Shown here: positions 61,201 through 64,000 of the stretch, in pieces
Layout: the number at the start of each line of letters is the position of its first letter
Numbering within the stretch: position 1 is the stretch's first letter
Origin: Leptasterias polaris
Taxonomy: Eukaryota; Echinodermata; Asteroidea; Forcipulatida; Asteriidae
NCBI GenBank assembly: GCA_037783415.1
Contig: JAZGTN010000188.1
Span: 372,001 to 436,000 of the forward strand
Length of the DNA stretch: 64,000 nucleotides
Direction: 5' to 3'
Program-made: the position numbers and the translations under genes
Notes under the pieces: model-generated
Seen by the model: only the letters and a program-made list of their open reading frames with translations
Databases searched by the model: none
Told to the model about the DNA's origin: nothing

Positions 61201-62246
61201 ACTGAAAGCATAACAGTATAGGTTTATGAGGCAACGTACACACCTTCAACAGATAGATAATCATTGTGTTTTCGATGATGTGTTGGTGATAAAATAACCA
61301 AAACAAGAAGCACGTTGAATATTCCACTCCCTTGTTCATTCTGAATCAATACTTATGTGGTTATCTTTCACTTTTGGCTTCTCTATGTTATTCTTCATAT
61401 TTTGGACTCTGACAAAGAAGTTTTTTAATGTTTGTTTTGACAAAATTGCATATTTAATTCTGCAAGTTCAGAACATCTGTTACACCATAAACAAAGATAA
61501 AAAAGAGCCTTACATTTCTTTGTTTGATACAATAATGCATTTTGCACGTTGCACGTAACTCCTACAATGTGCAGGGGATAAACAAAATTAGTTTTATTTT
61601 CATCACAAGTTCAAATGAATATTCAAAGTAACACAAATACCTACAATATTATGTTTATTATTATGAATACTTTTTAATATATATTTCTGGTTCATAAAAC
61701 AAAGGATGTCTCGTAAGTGAACTAAATCACTATAGCTTGCAAGCCTTGAGGAAACCTGTAAACAAGGGTTCTTGCTATGTGAACCAGAAACACCGGGGTT
61801 AACCCCTACTCTTCCACAGCAAGTGGTCTGGGTTCTGTCATGTGCATTACCAATCCTAGTAAACAGGGACCTATGACTTAATGGCCCTTCCGAAGGACAA
61901 AGCAATTGTGGTCAAGTATCTTACTCAAGGAAACAAGTGTCATAACAGTGACTCGAGCCCACACTCTTTGATAACAAATACCAGAGCTTGACTCCGGTGC
62001 TCTTAACCGCTCGGCCACAACATGCCACCACGTTCACGCCATGTTCTAATCTGTATTTCTTATTCTTCCTATACAGGGAGCTGGTAAGTTTAGCTAACAC
62101 ATACAAGGCCCTTGTGTTTGTTGATGACTGCCATGGTACAGGTCTCCTTGGTGAGACAGGCCGTGGGACTGAGGAATATCTAGGCCTCGATGGCTGCGTT
62201 GACATTATTAATTCCACTCTTGGCAAAGCTCTCGGAGGAGCAGCGG
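49137..62246 (+). CDS. GCAT: Glycine C-acetyltransferase, mitochondrial (5' part, exons 1-6; continues past the window)
   Basis: GCAT (2-amino-3-ketobutyrate CoA ligase) is a PLP enzyme of the alpha-oxoamine synthase family. It converts 2-amino-3-oxobutyrate plus CoA to glycine and acetyl-CoA in mitochondrial threonine breakdown. Six exons join in frame with GT-AG introns: 49137-49269, 50878-50990, 53513-53602, 59198-59417, 60258-60354 and 62077-62246, in total 823 nt or about 274 residues. The first 25 residues are Arg/Lys-rich without acidic residues up to RYSTEA, a plausible mitochondrial presequence. Conserved blocks include [63 protein letters not shown] (cofactor Asp234 and His237) and STLGKALGG, in which K268 is the PLP Schiff-base lysine. 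The animal enzyme has about 420 residues, so about 145 C-terminal residues lie beyond position 64000. The start ATG has A at -3 and G at +4. Confidence 0.95.
49270..49982 (+). other. GCAT intron 1, first part: nothing recognised
   Basis: No gene, exon or clear repeat. A poly-A run occurs near 49916. Confidence 0.5.
49983..50344. repeat. Dispersed repeat in GCAT intron 1
   Basis: The segment runs from GGTATACACTTGG to CTTTGACAATTACCA. It contains a small hairpin, GAGAAAGGCT and AGCCTTTCTC. Segments such as TACTTGATAA, GAGCACTGGAGAGCTGTT and TTTTCACCCCAAA recur in altered form at 53662-53860. I recall very similar repeats from echinoderm genomes but cannot confirm that here. Confidence 0.55.
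50345..50877 (+). other. GCAT intron 1, last part: nothing recognised
   Basis: No gene or repeat identified. It ends in the exon 2 acceptor TTGTGCAG. Confidence 0.5.
50878..50990 (+). CDS. GCAT: GCAT coding exon 2
   Basis: Acceptor TTGTGCAG, donor GTGAGT; phase 1 to phase 0. Encodes residues 45-82, from GTFKPERV to [10 protein letters not shown], the substrate-entry region conserved across the family. Confidence 0.95.
50991..51392 (+). other. GCAT intron 2, first part: nothing recognised
   Basis: No gene or clear repeat identified. Confidence 0.5.
51393..52067. mobile_element. Foldback DNA element (about 675 bp) in GCAT intron 2
   Basis: Arms of about 175 bp pair: 51469-51654 (AGGGCCAGTTTCTGGGGCAG onward) with 51859-52041, read in reverse. 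The pairing extends outward to TATACTACAGT at 51393 and ACTGTAGTATA at 52057-52067, with an extra 50 bp in the left arm. The loop is short and GC-rich. No transposase is encoded. Outer ends suggest a TA-flanked MITE, but the exact ends and target duplication are uncertain. Confidence 0.65.
52068..53512 (+). other. GCAT intron 2, last part: nothing recognised
   Basis: No gene seen. The phrases TTGCCCCTG/GTGCCCCTT and ACTTTGTACATGTAG recur, hinting at decayed repeats. It ends in the exon 3 acceptor. Confidence 0.45.
53513..53602 (+). CDS. GCAT: GCAT coding exon 3
   Basis: Acceptor ATCTCCACAG, donor GTTAGA; 90 nt, phase 0 on both sides. Encodes residues 83-112, [13 protein letters not shown] to RFICGTQ, with the glycine/serine-rich segment typical of alpha-oxoamine synthases. 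Confidence 0.95.
53662..53860. repeat. Dispersed repeat, second diverged copy, GCAT intron 3
   Basis: It shares ATTACTTGATAAG, GCACTGCAGCTGTTGATAGT and TTGTTCACCCCAAA-like phrases in the same order as the copy at 49983-50344, with deletions. An (AAT)n run follows at about 53949. Confidence 0.5.
54300..56366. mobile_element. hAT-like non-autonomous DNA transposon (2067 bp) in GCAT intron 3
   Basis: Terminal inverted repeats are CAGTGTTCTCCAAC (54300-54313) and GTTGGAGAACACTG (56353-56366). CAGTG-type ends are common in hAT elements. The flanks, AACACAGA on the left and CAACATGA on the right, are only roughly alike, so the 8-bp target duplication is degraded or the ends are slightly misplaced. 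I see no transposase. An internal stretch, 55408-55795, is related to 58607-58945 in the next element. Confidence 0.7.
56454..56682 (+). pseudogene. Truncated duplicate of GCAT exon 4 with broken splice acceptor
   Basis: This 229-bp segment matches 59052-59286: the end of intron 3 plus the first 89 bases of exon 4. The frame still reads [10 protein letters not shown] to CFDANG from 56594. The acceptor that is TTTCTCAG in the working exon is TTTCTCAT here, and the copy ends mid-exon before any donor. It therefore cannot be spliced as exon 4. The only length difference is a 6-bp indel (AATTAC at 59115). Few substitutions suggest a fairly recent duplication. Confidence 0.9.
56692..59051. mobile_element. 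hAT-like DNA transposon (2360 bp) with perfect 8-bp target duplication
   Basis: A 15-bp terminal inverted repeat CATGGGCGTCAATCC (56692-56706) is matched by its complement at 59037-59051. GTGGGAGG flanks both sides (56684-56691 and 59052-59059), the 8-bp duplication typical of hAT elements. Near the left end are repeats of GTCCAGGGGC, and a similar motif recurs at 57241-57290, so a related element may be nested. The right end holds CCCCCAC/GTGGGGG self-pairing. No intact transposase is visible. Confidence 0.85.
59052..59197 (+). repeat. Right copy of the intron 3/exon 4 tandem duplication (intronic part)
   Basis: This is the intronic part of the segment duplicated at 56454-56593. It carries the intact acceptor TTTCTCAG used by exon 4. 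Confidence 0.85.
59198..59417 (+). CDS. GCAT: GCAT coding exon 4
   Basis: Acceptor TTTCTCAG, donor GTAAGC; 220 nt, phase 0 to 1. Encodes residues 113-185, [10 protein letters not shown] through CFDANGG and [15 protein letters not shown] to HMDVN. A broken partial duplicate lies 2.6 kb upstream at 56594-56682. Confidence 0.95.
59738..59865 (-). mobile_element. SINE fragment (5'-truncated), GCAT intron 4
   Basis: On the minus strand it reads CTTGAGCAGGATGC, GCTTTGTCCTTCC, GTACTAGAATTGGTAGTGC, matching the body of the SINE at 48723-48990 without the tRNA-like head. Confidence 0.7.
59995..60145 (+). repeat. Possible non-LTR retrotransposon 3' tail with AATAA microsatellite
   Basis: GTGCAATAAAGG runs into repeated AATAAAAT units (60101-60142). 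A poly(A)-signal-like AATAAA followed by a short tandem tail is common at the 3' ends of non-LTR retroelements. No coding part is visible, so this is tentative. Confidence 0.4.
60258..60354 (+). CDS. GCAT: GCAT coding exon 5
   Basis: Acceptor TTCTGCAG, donor GTAAGA; 97 nt, phase 1 to 2. Encodes about residues 186-217, [12 protein letters not shown] to [13 protein letters not shown]. Confidence 0.95.
60355..60947 (+). other. GCAT intron 5, first part: nothing recognised
   Basis: AT-rich, without a recognised gene or clear element. Confidence 0.45.
60948..61375. repeat. Diverged 100-bp direct duplication around a poly-G run
   Basis: 60948-61041 and 61276-61375 share GATGATAAAAT/GGTGATAAAAT, AAAACAAGAAGCAC, TTGAAT and CAGTACTTATG/CAATACTTATG in the same order, 328 bp apart. 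Between them is a run of about 20 G near 61083, likely to form G-quadruplexes and prone to sequencing error. Confidence 0.6.
61376..61778 (+). other. GCAT intron 5, middle: nothing recognised
   Basis: No gene or identifiable repeat. Confidence 0.45.
61779..62025 (-). mobile_element. tRNA-derived SINE, near full-length, GCAT intron 5
   Basis: On the minus strand the head reads GGCCGAGCGGTTAAGAGC (A-box region, strongly tRNA-Leu/Ser-like), then a B box GGGCTCGAGTCA, then the shared body TTTCCTTGAGTAAG, GCTTTGTCCTTCGG, TACTAGGATTGGTA, with the tail GTTTCTGGTTCAC. It is the same family as 48723-48990 and ends only about 50 bp before the exon 6 acceptor. Confidence 0.85.
62077..62246 (+). CDS. 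GCAT: GCAT coding exon 6 (PLP-lysine exon)
   Basis: Acceptor CTATACAG, donor GTAAGA; 170 nt, phase 2 to 1. Encodes about residues 218-275, with VDDCHGTG (D234, H237) and STLGKALGG (K268, the PLP lysine). The next exon is not within the remaining 1.75 kb. Confidence 0.95.
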
Positions 62247-62295
62247 GTAAGAGACCAAAATATTTCATATTTTTTAACATACAAACACTGGAAAA

Positions 62296-63325
62296 ATAGT
62301 GGTACAGTAGCTCTGATACACCTGTTACTACAGTATGAGTACAGGGTTCTGCCCACGGTGGTTGGTGCCGGAAAACCCGCCCGGCACTCATGATTCCCCG
62401 ACCACCACTGGCAGAATTTTTAATTTTTCCGACCACCACACACTTTTCAATTTTTGTTGCCCATTTCCTTCAAAATATTTTGAACAACATGTAAACAAAA
62501 TTATTTACCAGTAAAAAGTTTCATTCAGAGTTTCAAGTAGCCTACTTCTTTGGTTTGAGTCTATTTTAATGATCCAGGATCGAGCATCCCTCCCGCCTGT
62601 TCGATGTAAATTATATCCAACGATCTAACGAAACCCGCATTGATTTTGCAATGGTTTCCAGTCACTCTGATTATAGCTTTATGCTTGGAATAACATGATA
62701 TCAGTTTCATCATGTACATGTTGCGTACCCTATTCTAAAGCATTTACTACAACGGAAAATGAACTACAGAGTAGTTACCATGCTATACATGTAGACGCTG
62801 TAAATTGTTTTCCCATGGCGGTAAAGGCGTGCGCGCACTATGGAGGCCTACATTCAAGGCACAGCTAGCTGCAGGAAGGGCGCATGTGTGTAACCACTCC
62901 GTGCACGATCGAAAGGAAATTGACTTCACTGAACTAGGAAAAAACTTTCTGTACGCTTTACAAATTGTTCACGAACTTTTGAATAAGTTTGCTGTTTAGT
63001 TTAGGCGTATTGTCATTCATTGTTACAAGTAGGTGTTGTAAAAGGTAAGACCTCATCTTATATTTATAAGTGGTCTTTGACCCTGTTTTCTACTGCCTCT
63101 ACCCCGCCCCTGCCCCTCCCATCTGCCCCGCCCCCTCCCCGGCTGCCTTTTTTTCCCGGCACTAAAAAAATCCTTGGCAGAACCCTGTGAGTATAGCCAT
63201 AATGGTAAAATCTGGTACACCTGCTACTATGAGTATATACTCACAGTGGTAGAATCTGATACACCTGCTGTTACTATGAGTATACTCACAGTGGTAGAAA
63301 CTGATACACCTGTTGCTAAAACTAA
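62296..63325. repeat. Minisatellite of about 45 bp, split by a transposon
   Basis: Units with GTGGTAGAATCTGATACACC, TGCTGTTACTATGAGTATAC occur at 62300-62341 and again three times at 63188-63325. The intervening 846 bp are the element at 62342-63187. Confidence 0.7.
62342..63187. mobile_element. Short TIR DNA transposon (846 bp) in GCAT intron 6
   Basis: Ends are CAGGGTTCTGCC (62342-62353) and GGCAGAACCCTG (63176-63187). The flanks share TGAGTA on both sides. A full 8-bp duplication is not exact because the target is itself a repeat. There is no transposase. The ends look hAT-like (CAGGG), but the superfamily is uncertain. Confidence 0.7.
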
Positions 63326-63511
63326 GTATAGTCTCTGATATACCTTTTGATCATGAAAAAATACATGTAACTGTTGAATTTCAATTTGGCACACCCTTTT
63401 CCATAAGCATAACATATATTTTCTGAGTCTTGTAAAGCTGTCAGTGTAAGACTGAATATTCTCAAAGTTTTAAATTTGATTTTGTTAAATGAGTTAGCTG
63501 AGGTATTTTTT

Positions 63512-63593
63512 AGGTGTTCGGAGCGGAGCGTAGCTCCGAACACCTCTTCTTATTGTTCGTTTTTTAGGTGTTCGGACGAAAGTCCGAATACCT
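63512..63593. repeat. Two tandem hairpins of a dispersed palindromic repeat
   Basis: AGGTGTTCGGAGC...GCTCCGAACACCT (63512-63545) and AGGTGTTCGGAC...GTCCGAATACCT (63566-63593) are two stem-loops, each followed by TTATTGTTCGTTTT. A pyrimidine-rich CTTCTTCTTCTTC stretch follows. The unit is probably the end of a dispersed element. Confidence 0.6.
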
Positions 63594-64000
63594 CTTGTTA
63601 TTGTTCGTTTTATTTTTTATTTTTTACTTCTTCTTCTTCTCTCCGTCCCTTGTCCGCTAACAAAAGCACCCTTCCCAAGCTCATATAAACTTGAAATTTT
63701 TACCATAGTTAGATAACCATTAGGAGACGAAACCGTTTCATTTACGTCATGATGACGTCATCAGGTGTCAAGTTACAAGGTTTTTAAAATTAAAAAATTT
63801 AATCTTTGAAAATCCATATCAAATCAAGATGAAGAGACCGTCGGTTACTTTTTGCGGGATTATATAGAGGTAATATGGGTCTTCATTTTTTATTGTGTGC
63901 GTGACATGACTTGACCTCTACTTCCGGTCGAAACAGGAAGGAACAGGAAGTGCCTTGTAATTTAAAAGTGGCACACTTTTTGAAGTTTTTTTTTACGGTG
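63594..64000. other. GCAT intron 6, end of window: no exon seen
   Basis: No GCAT exon is recognisable. It contains ACGTCATGATGACGTCATC, a CRE-like palindrome (TGACGTCA) at about 63750. It may belong to the same dispersed element as the hairpins. Confidence 0.4.

Overview
This window looks like the edge of a metazoan chromosome arm, probably from a marine invertebrate. A large tandem satellite with telomere-like blocks gives way to ordinary intron-bearing gene sequence. The evidence for an animal is a spliced nuclear gene with GT-AG introns of 0.8-5.6 kb, a BEL/Pao LTR retrotransposon, tRNA-derived SINEs and several TIR-bearing DNA transposons. An echinoderm would fit my recollection of some dispersed repeats, but I could not check this. 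The CCCTAA-like blocks read C-rich on the + strand. That is the orientation expected if the telomere lies to the left.

Positions 1-43025 are a head-to-tail array of a roughly 1.865-kb satellite unit. Nine units lie in 1-16767, one in 23910-25781, and about six in 32924-43025, of which one has an internal deletion and the last is cut short. Each unit carries a degenerate CCCTAA/CAGCCC block of about 390 bp, two GC boxes, variable C- and A-runs, and a TATATATA motif followed by an ATGGCGGC motif. I see no credible gene inside the unit.

Two apparently identical 7142-bp BEL/Pao retrotransposons (16768-23909 and 25782-32923, minus strand) sit at exactly the same base of the satellite unit with the same 5-bp target duplication (CCTAG). 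They are 9014 bp apart. The economical reading is a single recent insertion later duplicated together with one satellite unit, giving a 9-kb higher-order repeat. Each has 603-bp LTRs and one intact 1928-codon gag-pol frame with DUF1759, zinc knuckle, protease, reverse transcriptase, RNase H, integrase and DUF5641-like regions.

From 43026 to about 48722 I see no gene. This stretch holds an inverted pair of 160-bp repeats, a 21-bp minisatellite, a GC-rich foldback, a Mutator-like foldback MITE with a perfect 9-bp target duplication (47962-48391), and AT-rich sequence. A tRNA-derived SINE follows at 48723-48990.

From 49137 to beyond the window end lies the 5' two thirds of GCAT, mitochondrial glycine C-acetyltransferase (2-amino-3-ketobutyrate CoA ligase), on the + strand. 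Six coding exons encode about 275 of roughly 420 residues, up to the PLP-binding lysine region. Its introns are full of transposons. Intron 3 contains a truncated duplicate of exon 4 whose splice acceptor is AT instead of AG, and a 2360-bp hAT-like element with a perfect 8-bp target duplication sits exactly at the duplication junction.
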